From CAVQJU01 sp963729215 (GTDB lineage: Bacteria > Acidobacteriota > Vicinamibacteria > Vicinamibacterales > CAVVIG01), in NCBI GenBank assembly GCA_963729215.1, contig CAVSND010000004.1:1-44978 (forward strand): DNA of 44,978 bases. Direction: 5' to 3'. The translations under genes and the position numbers were made by a program. Shown here piece by piece: positions 25,085 to 33,458 of the stretch (its first letter is position 1; each line of letters begins with the position of its first letter). The notes under the pieces were generated by a model. The model did not search any database. It saw nothing but the letters and a program-made list of their open reading frames with translations, and was not told where the DNA came from.

Positions 25085-25872
25085 ACGCCGGACTTTGGCG
25101 TGAGCGCGTGGCCTTCGGCCACGAGCGCCCGGTTGCCGCGGCCGGCTTCCGGGCGCGACAAGCCGGTCACGCGAGCCAGTTCTCCGGGAACCGTCATCCC
25201 GGCGCCGTCCAGAAAACATCGGGCGATTTCACGCAGCCCGGTCTCTCGATTCACGCGCCTCGTCAGCGCGCCGCCAAACCGTCCCACGCCAAGCGTCCAG
25301 ATGTACGTGAACTTCGGCTGGTAGAAGACGTCGCTCGGTATCACGATCATGCCGGACTGGAGCTCGTCCAGGGCTCGATAGAACGTCGCGCGGTCCTTGA
25401 TTCGGGATTCGTCGCGCAGGTCGGACGAGGCCATCTCCCATTCCCTGCGCAGCACCTTCAGCACGGCGCGGGCGTTCCTGCTGAGCCGGCGTTTCTCCTC
25501 GGCGCGGCGCACGCCCCAGACCGCGTGGAAGTACGGGATCATGCGCGGCGCGAGGAACATCGCCCTGCCGCGGGCCAGCTTGGCGTAATAGACCCTGCCG
25601 CGCGTCAACATCTCATCTTTCAACGTCCACGTCAGAGAGGCTTCGGGATCTTTCTGGACGTTGCGCGGCATCACGGCGTCGCGGCGGCCGCAGACCGCCA
25701 CATAGAGCGAGGCGCCCGGCCGGCGCGAATCAGTCATGCAGGTCGCAAACCCGACCTGCTCGATGAAGTGTTCGGCGTCGGCGGCCGTCTCAACCTGCCG
25801 GGTCCCTTCGCGACGCCAGTGCGCATCGCGGTATTCTTCAATCGCTTCGGAAAGCTGCGGCGCTGGTCTCAT
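25048..25872 (-). CDS. AlkZ-related winged-helix protein
   Basis: This 274-residue protein has SLYVAVCGRRDAVMPRNV, ASLTWTLKDEMLTRGRVYYAKLARGRAMFLAPRMIPYF and DRATFYRALDELQSGMIVIPSDVF, which resemble the AlkZ/YcaQ (HTH_42) winged-helix fold of DNA interstrand-crosslink glycosylases. The group called AlkZ-related lacks clear proof of glycosylase activity. I cannot locate the QxQ/QxD catalytic motif of true AlkZ, so the enzyme role is uncertain. The start ATG lies 40 bp upstream of the thiolase stop on the same strand. Its C-terminus overlaps the convergent gene at 24041-25084 by 37 bp. Confidence 0.7.
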   Translation of the reverse strand: MRPAPQLSEAIEEYRDAHWRREGTRQVETAADAEHFIEQVGFATCMTDSRRPGASLYVAVCGRRDAVMPRNVQKDPEASLTWTLKDEMLTRGRVYYAKLARGRAMFLAPRMIPYFHAVWGVRRAEEKRRLSRNARAVLKVLRREWEMASSDLRDESRIKDRATFYRALDELQSGMIVIPSDVFYQPKFTYIWTLGVGRFGGALTRRVNRETGLREIARCFLDGAGMTVPGELARVTGLSRPEAGRGNRALVAEGHALTPKSGVYFAKGLQPFFE

Positions 25873-25912
25873 CGTTCGGAACGGAGTCGGCGAAGGGCCG
25901 CCAGGAATCGCA

Positions 25913-27097
25913 CTACATTCGCTCGAACAGCGCGGCGACGCCCTGCCCGCCGCCCACGCACATCGTCACCACGCCGTAGCGCGCCTTGCGGCGCGTCATC
26001 TCGCTCGCGATCGTACCGACAAGGCGGGAGCCCGTCATCCCGAACGGATGGCCGATCGCGATCGAGCCGCCGTTGGGGTTCAGCGAGTCCGTGGGGATGC
26101 CGAGCATGTCGCGGCAGTACAACACCTGCGACGCAAACGCTTCGTTCAACTCCCACACGTCGATGTCGCTGACACGGAGTCCGGCGTGCTTCAGCAGTTT
26201 TGGCACGGCGAACACCGGCCCGATGCCCATCTCCTCCGGCGCGCAACCCGCGACGGCGTAGCCTCGAAAGACGAGGACCGGCGCAATGCCCAGCGCTTTC
26301 GCTCGATCCATGGACATCACCAGCGTCGCCGACGCGCCATCCGACAGCTGCGAGGAGTTTCCCGCCGTCACGCTGCCCCGTCCGCTCGCCGTGTCGAAGA
26401 CCGGCGGCAGCTTTCGCAGGCCGTCGAGCGTCGTGTCGGGCCGATTGCACTCGTCGCGATCCACCAGCGCGGCTTCCTCGCCCACTTTCTCGCCCGTTGT
26501 CCTGTCGAGGAGAGCCCGCGTGACAGGGATCGGGGCGAGCTCGCCGTCGAAGCGTCCCTCCGTCTGCGCCCGTGCGGTTCGTTGCTGGCTGCCGAGCGCG
26601 TACTGGTCCTGTGCGTCCCGGCCGATGTCGTACTTTCTCGCAACCACTTCAGCGGTTTCGCCCATGACCATGTAGACGCCTGGATATCGGTCCTTGACGA
26701 TCGGGCTGGGCGAGTTGTCGCGCGTGATCATCGAGATCGACTCGACGCCGCCGCCGATGACCGCGTCGGCGCCTTCGTGCACGACCATGTGCGCGGCCTG
26801 GGCGATCGCCTGCAGGCCGGACGCGCAGAAACGATTCACCGTGAGGCCGGCCGTGGTCACCGGCAGGCCGGCGGCCAGCGCCGCCACGCGCGCGATGTTG
26901 TGCCCCTGGACGCCATGCGGCTGCCCGCAGCCCAGGATCACGTCCTGGATTTCATTGAGATCGAGCGCGGGAGCCTTCGCCACGACGCTCCGGATGACGT
27001 GCGCGGCCAGCTCGTCCGGCCGCGTCATGTTGAACGATCCGCGATGCGACTTGGCCAGCGGTGTCCGCTGGCTGGCGACGATGACCGCTTCTCTCAA
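25913..27097 (-). CDS. Acetyl-CoA acetyltransferase / 3-ketoacyl-CoA thiolase
   Basis: This 394-residue thiolase has the nucleophile C91 (NRFCASGLQA), H350 (GHPFGMTGSR) and C380 (MCVGGGQG). It either condenses two acetyl-CoA or cleaves 3-ketoacyl-CoA. The position next to AtoE and the CoA-transferase suggests the second direction: splitting acetoacetyl-CoA or a short 3-ketoacyl-CoA to acetyl-CoA. The start is a TTG at 27097, with GAGAGGA about 8 bp upstream; no ATG is better placed. The length is normal and no residue is missing. Confidence 0.94.
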   Translation of the reverse strand: MREAVIVASQRTPLAKSHRGSFNMTRPDELAAHVIRSVVAKAPALDLNEIQDVILGCGQPHGVQGHNIARVAALAAGLPVTTAGLTVNRFCASGLQAIAQAAHMVVHEGADAVIGGGVESISMITRDNSPSPIVKDRYPGVYMVMGETAEVVARKYDIGRDAQDQYALGSQQRTARAQTEGRFDGELAPIPVTRALLDRTTGEKVGEEAALVDRDECNRPDTTLDGLRKLPPVFDTASGRGSVTAGNSSQLSDGASATLVMSMDRAKALGIAPVLVFRGYAVAGCAPEEMGIGPVFAVPKLLKHAGLRVSDIDVWELNEAFASQVLYCRDMLGIPTDSLNPNGGSIAIGHPFGMTGSRLVGTIASEMTRRKARYGVVTMCVGGGQGVAALFERM

Positions 27098-27178
27098 AAC
27101 CCGTTTCCTCTCAAACGCCTGTTTATCACGAAGACACCAGGTCCACGAAGGGTCACGAAATCCCTGATTGTCGGCCGA

Positions 27179-28543
27179 CTACGAAATGTACGGCAGAAGC
27201 AGGAACGCCGTCGAGACCACGAGGAAGTTGACGACGAACAACAGCGCCAGGTACCCCACGATATCCTTGAACTCCACTCGCGCGATCGCGAGCAACGGAA
27301 TCGCCCAGAACGGCTGCAGGAAATGCGTGGACATATCTCCCCACGCGTACGCCAGAATCGCATGCGGAATCGGCACGCCGAGGGCCTGCGCGGCTGATAC
27401 CACGTACGGCGCCTCGACCGCCCACTTCGATCCGCCCGACGGGATGAAATAGCTGAGCACGCCCGAGTACCAATAAATGATCACCGGAAACGTGCGCGGG
27501 CTCGCGATCGACACGAACCAGCGGCCGATCGTCTCGGCCAGTCCCGAATAGCGGATCAGCCCGTACATCCCCGCGTAAAAAGGAAACTGCACGACGATGC
27601 CGTGGAGGTAAGTCGCGCCGCGCATGACCGCTTGCGTGAAGCTCGCCGGGCTCGGGTGCAGCAGCAGCGCAAGAAACAGGAACGCGAAATTGAAGACGTT
27701 CAGTGAGACACGGTAGCCGCCCTCCGCGTACAGCGCCCACAGTCCGGAGACGCCCAGCAGGCCCATGACGAGGTTCAGCGCGTACCCGTGCTCGAGTGCG
27801 CGCGCCAGCGAGAAACCAGCCGCCCTGTCGTCGCTCCGAACAGCCGCGTGCGGATCGACGGGCACGTCCGCGGGTGTGGAAGAGATGACGTCCACGCTGG
27901 TCAGCACATCGGCGTCGCGCGGATACAGGCGGCGCACGGCCACCGTCATGACGATCACGACAACCACCGTGAGCGCCAGGTTGAACGCCGAAAACGTCGT
28001 TGTCGAAATGGGAATCAGCCCGACTTGCGCCTCCATGAAGTTCCTGGGCGTGGCCATCAGGAGGGGCGCCGAGCCCGACAGACCCGCGTGCCAGGTGCAG
28101 GTCGACCCGAGATACCCGGCCGCCACCGCGAGGCGGTAATCGATGCGCGGGTGTTTGCGAACGAGAAACTGCAGGAAGATGGGCCCGGCAATCAGGCCGA
28201 GTCCCCAGTGGAGCCACGAGGCGCCCATAGATACCAGGCCCATCAGCGCCACGGCGCCGCGCGGGCTCGTCGCCAGTCCGGCGATGTACTCCAGCAGGCG
28301 CGACACCACCGGCGAGACGGCCACGACGTATCCGGTGAGCACGATCAACGAGAGCTGCATGGTCAGCTCGAGCAACTCCCAGAAGCCTTTGACCCAATAG
28401 CCCTGGGCCGCGATAGGATTCTTGTCTGCAATCGTGATGACCAGCGCGAACACGACCAGCGTGAGCAGGCACGCGATCACGAACGAGTTCGGCACCCAGC
28501 GCGCGCTCCATCTCGCTGCGGCGTTGACGGCGCGGGTCAGCAC
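27179..28543 (-). CDS. atoE: Short-chain fatty acid transporter AtoE
   Basis: A polytopic membrane protein of about 454 residues with many hydrophobic helices and the AtoE (TIGR00366/SCFA transporter) signatures: SARWVPNSFVIACLLTLVVF, ELTMQLSLIVLTGYVVAVSP, GASWLHWGLGLIAGPIFLQF, and PSGGSKWAVEAP near the C-terminus. It imports short-chain fatty acids such as acetoacetate or butyrate. A GTG at 28543 (LTRAVNAAARWSARW) fits the family N-terminus best; a TTG at 28582 would add 13 residues. It is divergent from atoD, leaving about 73 bp for a shared promoter region, and upstream of the thiolase gene. Confidence 0.9.
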   Translation of the reverse strand: MLTRAVNAAARWSARWVPNSFVIACLLTLVVFALVITIADKNPIAAQGYWVKGFWELLELTMQLSLIVLTGYVVAVSPVVSRLLEYIAGLATSPRGAVALMGLVSMGASWLHWGLGLIAGPIFLQFLVRKHPRIDYRLAVAAGYLGSTCTWHAGLSGSAPLLMATPRNFMEAQVGLIPISTTTFSAFNLALTVVVVIVMTVAVRRLYPRDADVLTSVDVISSTPADVPVDPHAAVRSDDRAAGFSLARALEHGYALNLVMGLLGVSGLWALYAEGGYRVSLNVFNFAFLFLALLLHPSPASFTQAVMRGATYLHGIVVQFPFYAGMYGLIRYSGLAETIGRWFVSIASPRTFPVIIYWYSGVLSYFIPSGGSKWAVEAPYVVSAAQALGVPIPHAILAYAWGDMSTHFLQPFWAIPLLAIARVEFKDIVGYLALLFVVNFLVVSTAFLLLPYIS

Positions 28544-28616
28544 GGGGACTCCGCCGGGGGCGGTGGGGTTGGGGCTCGGCAATGCAGGCGCACACTATCA
28601 GAGAACGAGGTCGTCC

Positions 28617-29276
28617 GTGGTTACCAAAGTCGTGGAGTCGCCCGCAGCGGCCGTTTCCGGGATCGAAGACGGCGCGACGGTCATGATTGGCGGATTCGGT
28701 GCGGCCGGGATGCCCGCCGCCCTGGTGGACGCCTTGATCGCCCAGGGCGCGGGCGACCTGACCGTGGTCTGCAACAACGCGGGTAACGGCGAGACGGGCC
28801 TGGCGGCGCTGCTCAAGGCCGGCCGCGTGCGAAAAATCATCTGCTCGTTTCCGCGTCAGGCGGATTCGTACGTGTTCGACGCGCTGTACAGGGCCGGCAA
28901 GGTCGCCCTCGAAGTGGTGCCGCAGGGCACGCTGGTCGAGCGGATCCGCGCGGCGGGCGCCGGTATCGGCGGCTTCTTCACGCGGACCGGTTTCGGCACG
29001 ACGCTGGCGGAGGGCAAGGAGTCCCGCGACATCGGCGGACACCAGTACGTGCTCGAGCATCCCATCCACGCCGACGTGGCCTTGATCAAAGCGCGCACGG
29101 CCGATCGGTGGGGCAACCTGATCTATCGAAAGACCGCGCGAAATTTCGGGCCCGTGATGGCGACCGCCGCGGCCTGCACGATTGCCGAGGTGAGCGAAAT
29201 CGTCCAACTCGGGCATCTCGATCCCGAGTGCATCGTCACGCCCGGCATCTTCGTCCACCGTGTGGTGGCCGTGTGA
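28617..29276 (+). CDS. atoD: 3-oxoacid CoA-transferase subunit A
   Basis: The alpha subunit of the acetoacetate/succinyl CoA-transferase family. GTG 28617 lies about 8 bp after GAACGAGG. Residues 20-33 (ATVMIGGFGAAGMP) form the conserved glycine loop, and VVCNNAGNGETGLAALL, VVPQGTLVERIRAAGAGIGGFFT and RTGFGTTLAEGKE follow, as in AtoD/ScoA/PcaI. It transfers CoA to a short 3-oxoacid together with subunit B. Its stop overlaps the subunit B start (GTGA), so the two are produced together. The length of 219 is typical. Confidence 0.93.
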   Translation: MVTKVVESPAAAVSGIEDGATVMIGGFGAAGMPAALVDALIAQGAGDLTVVCNNAGNGETGLAALLKAGRVRKIICSFPRQADSYVFDALYRAGKVALEVVPQGTLVERIRAAGAGIGGFFTRTGFGTTLAEGKESRDIGGHQYVLEHPIHADVALIKARTADRWGNLIYRKTARNFGPVMATAAACTIAEVSEIVQLGHLDPECIVTPGIFVHRVVAV

Positions 29277-29905
29277 AGTGGACCCGCGACGAGGTCGCCG
29301 CACGCATCGCGCGCGACATTCCTGAAGGCGCGTACGTCAATCTGGGCATCGGCCTGCCGACGCTCGTCGCCAACCACCTGGCGCCGGACAAGGAGATTTT
29401 TCTCCACAGCGAAAACGGCATCCTCGGCATGGGGCCTGCGCCGGCGCCTGGCGAGGAGGACCCGGAGCTCATCAACGCCGGCAAGCAGCCCGTGACGCTC
29501 CTCGCCGGCGGCGCGTACTTTCACCACGCGGACTCGTTTGCGATGATCCGCGGCGGGCACGTGGATATCTGCGTGCTCGGCGCGTTTCAGGTGTCGATCG
29601 CGGGCGATCTCGCCAACTGGCACACGGGAGAGCCGGGCACGATTCCCGCCGTCGGCGGCGCGATGGACCTGGCCGTCGGCGCCCGCCGCGTGTTCGTGAT
29701 GATGGAGCACCTGACCAGGAAGGGAGAGCCGAAAATCGTCGAACGCTGCACGTATCCGTTAACTGCCGTGCGCTGTGTCTCGCGCATTTATACTGACATG
29801 GCCGTTCTCGACGTGACGCCCGCCGGACTGACCGTCGTGGACATGGTGAACGGCCTGTCGCTGGCCGAACTGAAGCAGTGCACCGCCCTGGAGGCATCTC
29901 GATGA
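29273..29905 (+). CDS. atoA: 3-oxoacid CoA-transferase subunit B
   Basis: The beta subunit with the catalytic Glu47 in SENGILGMG. GAYVNLGIGLPTLVANHL and GGHVDICVLGAFQVSIAGDLANW, and the C-terminal LDVTPAGLTVVDMVNGLSLAELK, are family hallmarks. The Glu forms the CoA thioester during transfer. The start is GTG, overlapping the subunit A stop by 4 bp; the stop in turn overlaps the next gene's ATG by 4 bp. This makes a translationally coupled chain atoD-atoA-hydrolase. The length of 210 is standard. Confidence 0.94.
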   Translation: MKWTRDEVAARIARDIPEGAYVNLGIGLPTLVANHLAPDKEIFLHSENGILGMGPAPAPGEEDPELINAGKQPVTLLAGGAYFHHADSFAMIRGGHVDICVLGAFQVSIAGDLANWHTGEPGTIPAVGGAMDLAVGARRVFVMMEHLTRKGEPKIVERCTYPLTAVRCVSRIYTDMAVLDVTPAGLTVVDMVNGLSLAELKQCTALEASR

Positions 29906-30983
29906 ACGGACTGAAACACGCAACCGTCCTGGTGGCGGGGCTGTGGCTGGCGGGGGCCGCGCCGGCCGACGCGCAAACGAAAGCCAAAGCGAAGGATCCC
30001 GGCCCCCTCACGATCAAGAGCCAGGGCAGCTTCTTCGTCGGCGGCGAGAAGAAGACAATCACGCAGCCCGGCTTCGGTCCCAACGCGCCGCCAACCACCG
30101 GCGACATCACCGTCAACCAGATGTACGTCCAGTATCAAATCCCGATGAAGGGCGACGCGCACGTGCCCGTCGTCATGGTCCACGGTTGCTGCCTGAGCAG
30201 CAAGACGTGGGAGACGACACCGGATGGACGGATCGGCTGGAGCGAGTATTTCGTGCGCAAGGATCGGCCCGTCTACCTGGCCGACCAGGTGTCGCGCGCC
30301 CGCTCGGGTTTCGATGCGACGTCGTTCGGCGAGATCAAAGCCGGCCGGCTGCCGGCGTCACAGCTGCCCAATATCATCAACGCGACGCATCAGGTGGCAT
30401 GGGCCGTCTTCCGCTTCGGCCCCACCTTCGGCAACCCCTTTCCCGACGAACAGTTTCCGGTCGAAGCGCTCGACGAGTTCAGCAAGCAGGTGATTCCCGA
30501 CCTCAACGCCCTGCTGCCGACGCCCAGCCCGACGTGGACGAACATGGCCGCGCTCGCCGTCCGGCTGCGCGGCGCCGTCCTGATGGGACATTCGGAATCC
30601 GGCTTTTTCCCGGAGCAGGCGGCGCTCATCGATCCCACGGGCATCAAGGGGATGATCTCGATCGAGATGCCCTGTCCAACCATGACCCCTGCGCAGATCG
30701 CCACGCTGGCAAAGATTCCGACGCTTGTCATGTTCGGCGATCACCTCGGCGACATGCCGACGGGGGGCATCGTGAACTGGGCCGACTCGTTTGCCAGCTG
30801 CAGCGCGTACGTCGATCAGATCAAGAAAGCCGGCGGCGACGCCGAGATGATGCACCTCCCGGCGCTCGGCATCAAAGGCAACAGCCACATGCTGATGCAG
30901 GATCGGAACAGCGACCAGCTCGCCGACCTGGTGATCGCCTGGATCGACAAGCACGTCGAAGCAAGAAGGGCGGCGCCCGATAA
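29902..30983 (+). CDS. Secreted alpha/beta hydrolase (frameshift at the extreme C-terminus)
   Basis: A signal peptide (LVAGLWLAGAAPADAQ) is followed by an esterase-like alpha/beta hydrolase: VVMVHGCCLSSKTWETTPDG with the oxyanion HG at 94-95, GWSEYFVRKDRPVYLADQVSRARSGF, and AVLMGHSESGFFPEQAAL with nucleophile S231. The acid is likely in VMFGDHLGD and the His in GIKGNSHMLMQ. After WIDKHVEA the frame is off by one; restoring an A in the AAGAAG stretch at about 30963 gives an ending KKGGAR with stop at 30983. Without this, the reading runs on over the next gene. GGAGG lies 8 bp before the ATG. The link to atoDA suggests that it releases an acid which AtoE imports. Confidence 0.85.
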
Positions 30984-31036
30984 GCCTTCCCGATTCAATC
31001 GCGGAGCTGGAACAACTGCTGGCCGGCCAGCACTAC

Positions 31037-31876
31037 GTGGCCGACCACGGCCTCGCCGTGTCGCTTTTTCTTGCGCTACGGCTGCGGCGGCCGCTGTTCA
31101 TCGAAGGCGAAGCAGGAGTCGGAAAGACCGCGCTGGCCACTGCCGTCGCCGCCGCGCTCGGCACCGACCTCATTCGACTCCAGTGTTACGAGGGCCTCGA
31201 CGTCAGCCACGCGGTGTACGAATGGGATTACGCCCGCCAGCTCCTCGAGCTTCGGATCATGGAGGCCGCTCGAACACTCGATCGCGACACCGCCAGACGC
31301 GAACTCTACAGCGATGCGTTCCTGATCAAAAGACCATTGCTTCAGGCCATCGACCCGGGCCGATCTCGCCCGGCGGTGCTGCTGATCGACGAAATCGATC
31401 GAGCGGACGAAGAGTTTGAAGGGTACCTGCTCGAACTGCTCTCGGAATTCCAAATCACGATCCCGGAACTGGGAACGATTCGTGCGAGCGAGCCCCCCAT
31501 CGTCATCCTGACCTCCAATCGCACACGGGAAATCCACGATGCCCTGAAGCGGCGGTGCCTGTATCAGTGGATCGATTACCCCACCATCGAGAAAGAGCTG
31601 GCTATCATCCGGGAACGGATTCCCAAGGCATCGGCGCGGCTTGCGGAGCACGTGACTGCGCTCGTGCAGGAGCTGCGCACCGTCGAGTTGTACAAAGTTC
31701 CTGGCGTGTCTGAGACACTCGACTGGGTGACCGCGCTCATGGCGCTCGACGGCAACGCGCTCGACGTCGCGGCGCTGGAGAACACGCTCGGCGTGGTGCT
31801 CAAGGTGAAGGACGACATCGACGCCGTTCGCGGCCAACGGCTCGGGGCGATGCTGGCCCGCGTCGCGGCCCGCTGA
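31037..31876 (+). CDS. coxD: MoxR-family AAA+ ATPase (CoxD-like)
   Basis: Walker A (GEAGVGKT, about residues 24-31) and Walker B with LIDEIDRADEEFEGYLLE, plus ILTSNRTREIHDALKRRCLYQWIDYPT, are the MoxR pattern. Such ATPases act with VWA proteins as chaperones that mature metal enzymes; CoxD is required for the CO dehydrogenase cofactor. Homology (LPDSIAELEQLLAGQHYVAD) begins about 19 codons before GTG 31037, but no ATG, GTG or TTG is in frame there. The natural start could be the ATA at 30980 that overlaps the upstream TAA, or be hidden by an error. The CoxE-like gene follows 3 bp downstream. Confidence 0.9.
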   Translation: MADHGLAVSLFLALRLRRPLFIEGEAGVGKTALATAVAAALGTDLIRLQCYEGLDVSHAVYEWDYARQLLELRIMEAARTLDRDTARRELYSDAFLIKRPLLQAIDPGRSRPAVLLIDEIDRADEEFEGYLLELLSEFQITIPELGTIRASEPPIVILTSNRTREIHDALKRRCLYQWIDYPTIEKELAIIRERIPKASARLAEHVTALVQELRTVELYKVPGVSETLDWVTALMALDGNALDVAALENTLGVVLKVKDDIDAVRGQRLGAMLARVAAR

Positions 31877-31879
31877 TTC

Positions 31880-33011
31880 GTGTCGAACTTCCAGCGTCAG
31901 CTGCTCGTCTTCGGCCGCGTCTTGCGGTCGCTCGGCCTGGACACCCACGCCGGCCGCATGCTGGATGCCACCGAAGCGCTGCTATACGTGGACATCGGCC
32001 GGCGCAACGACGTGTATCACACGCTACGGGCCCTCCTCGTCCATCGTCATGAAGACCTCGCGACTTTTGACCGGGCGTTCGAAGCATTTTGGAAGGCTGG
32101 ACAGCAACCGGTCAGCGAGACGGAGCGCGGCGAGAGCACTGCGGACGCCCAGGCCGGCGACAGGACGGCCGCTGATGCCGAACGCGTGGTGCGCATCGAC
32201 CCTCCGCCGGCCAGCGACGCCTCGCAAACGGGAGCGGAGCGGACGTGGAGCAATGCAGAAACGCTCTCCGGCAAAGACTTTTCGACCTTCACTCCCGATG
32301 AGATCGCGCTCGGGCGCGCGGCTCTCGATCGCCTCGTGTGGCGGCCCGGGCTACGCCGGACGCGCCGGTGGACCCGCGGCGTCGGTCCACGCGTGGATCT
32401 CAAGGGGGTCCTCGCACGAAGCCTTCGCACGGGCGGTGATCCGGTCACGCTGCCCCGACTCCTTCGTCGGACGAAACCGCGTCCGCTCGTCCTGTTGTGC
32501 GATGTCAGCGGATCGATGGAACGCTACTCGCGCATGCTCGTGCACTTCGTCCACGCCATCTCGCGCCGGCACCCGCGCGTCGAGGCGTTCCTGTTCTCAA
32601 CGCGTTTGACTCGGATCACCCGGCAGCTGCGCAGCGGGCGCCTCGACGATGCCGTGACGGCTGTTGCACGGGCGGTGCCGGACTGGTCCGGCGGCACGCG
32701 AATCGGGAGCGCCCTGCGGGACGCTTCACCAGCTCTGGAGCCGTCGCGTGCTGCGCGGCGGTTCCATCGTCCTCATCGTCTCCGACGGATGGGATCGCGG
32801 CGATCCAGCCGAACTGCGCGACGAGATGGCGCGCCTCAACCGGAGCTGCCGCCGCGTCGTGTGGCTGAACCCGCTTATTGGAACGCCGGACTACGCCCCG
32901 TTGACGCGGGGACTCCAGGCGGCTCTGCCCTTCGTGGACGATTTTCTTCCTGCGCGGAACCTCGGCAATCTCGCGGACCTGGCGATACACTTGAACGCAC
33001 TCGACCACTGA
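31880..33011 (+). pseudogene. coxE: CoxE-like VWA-containing protein, interrupted by one frameshift
   Basis: This is the partner of MoxR in molybdenum-enzyme maturation. From GTG 31880: VSNFQRQLLVFGRVLRSLGL and MLDATEALLYVDIGRRNDVYHTLRALLVHR, a charged linker, then VDLKGVLARSLRTGGDPVTL and PLVLLCDVSGSMERYSRMLVHF with the MIDAS DVSGS. After GGTRIGSALRD the frame breaks at about 32731. HQLWSRRVLRGGSIVLIVSDGWDRGD, VVWLNPLIGTPDYAP and a C-terminal LADLAIHLNALDH follow in another frame. Removing one base restores a protein of about 376 residues. The MIDAS is intact. Confidence 0.86.
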
Positions 33012-33014
33012 CGC

Positions 33015-33446
33015 ATGGACATCACGGGATCGTACCGCTTCGACGCGCCTCCGGATCGCGTCTGGAATCTGCTGATGGATCCCGTGGCGATCGCGTCGTG
33101 CATTCCGGGCTGCCAGGAGCTTGCGCCCGCCGGAGAAGACCGTTACGTCGCGAAGCTGAGCGTGGCCCTCGCGGCCATCACGGGCACGTACGACGGCACC
33201 GTCGTCATCTCGGAGAAAACTCCGCCCACGTCCTACCGGCTGACCGTCGACGGACAGGGAAAGCCCGGATTCGTCAGAGGGAGCGCCGTGATCGCCCTGC
33301 GCGCCGACGGCGCCTCGACGGTCGTGGACGTCAGCGGCACGGTGCAGACGGGCGGTCCGATTGCCCGCCTCGGGCAGCGGCTCATCGCCGGCGTGGCCAA
33401 GATGATGCAGGACCGGTTCTTCGCAAGCCTGCAGGCCAGGCTGTGA
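33015..33446 (+). CDS. coxG: CO dehydrogenase subunit G-like protein (CoxG, SRPBCC)
   Basis: A 143-residue SRPBCC-fold protein: MDITGSYRFDAPPDRVWNLL, VAIASCIPGCQELAPAGED, TGTYDGTVVISEKTPPTSYRL and GPIARLGQRLIAGVAKMMQDRF. This is the CoxG pattern; CoxG anchors aerobic CO dehydrogenase-type hydroxylases to the membrane or carries quinone. The usual long C-terminal anchor of some CoxG proteins is absent, so it should be soluble. It starts 3 bp after the CoxE-like stop and ends convergent with coxM, 12 bp apart. It likely serves the enzyme encoded by the opposite strand. Confidence 0.9.
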   Translation: MDITGSYRFDAPPDRVWNLLMDPVAIASCIPGCQELAPAGEDRYVAKLSVALAAITGTYDGTVVISEKTPPTSYRLTVDGQGKPGFVRGSAVIALRADGASTVVDVSGTVQTGGPIARLGQRLIAGVAKMMQDRFFASLQARL

Positions 33447-33458
33447 GCAACGGGCGCG

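Noticed and set aside
29902..31419. A single 500-residue fusion of the secreted hydrolase with downstream sequence
   Set aside because: The reading beyond about 30963 is Arg-rich and overlaps the well-conserved MoxR frame; one missing A before the natural KKGGAR ending explains it.
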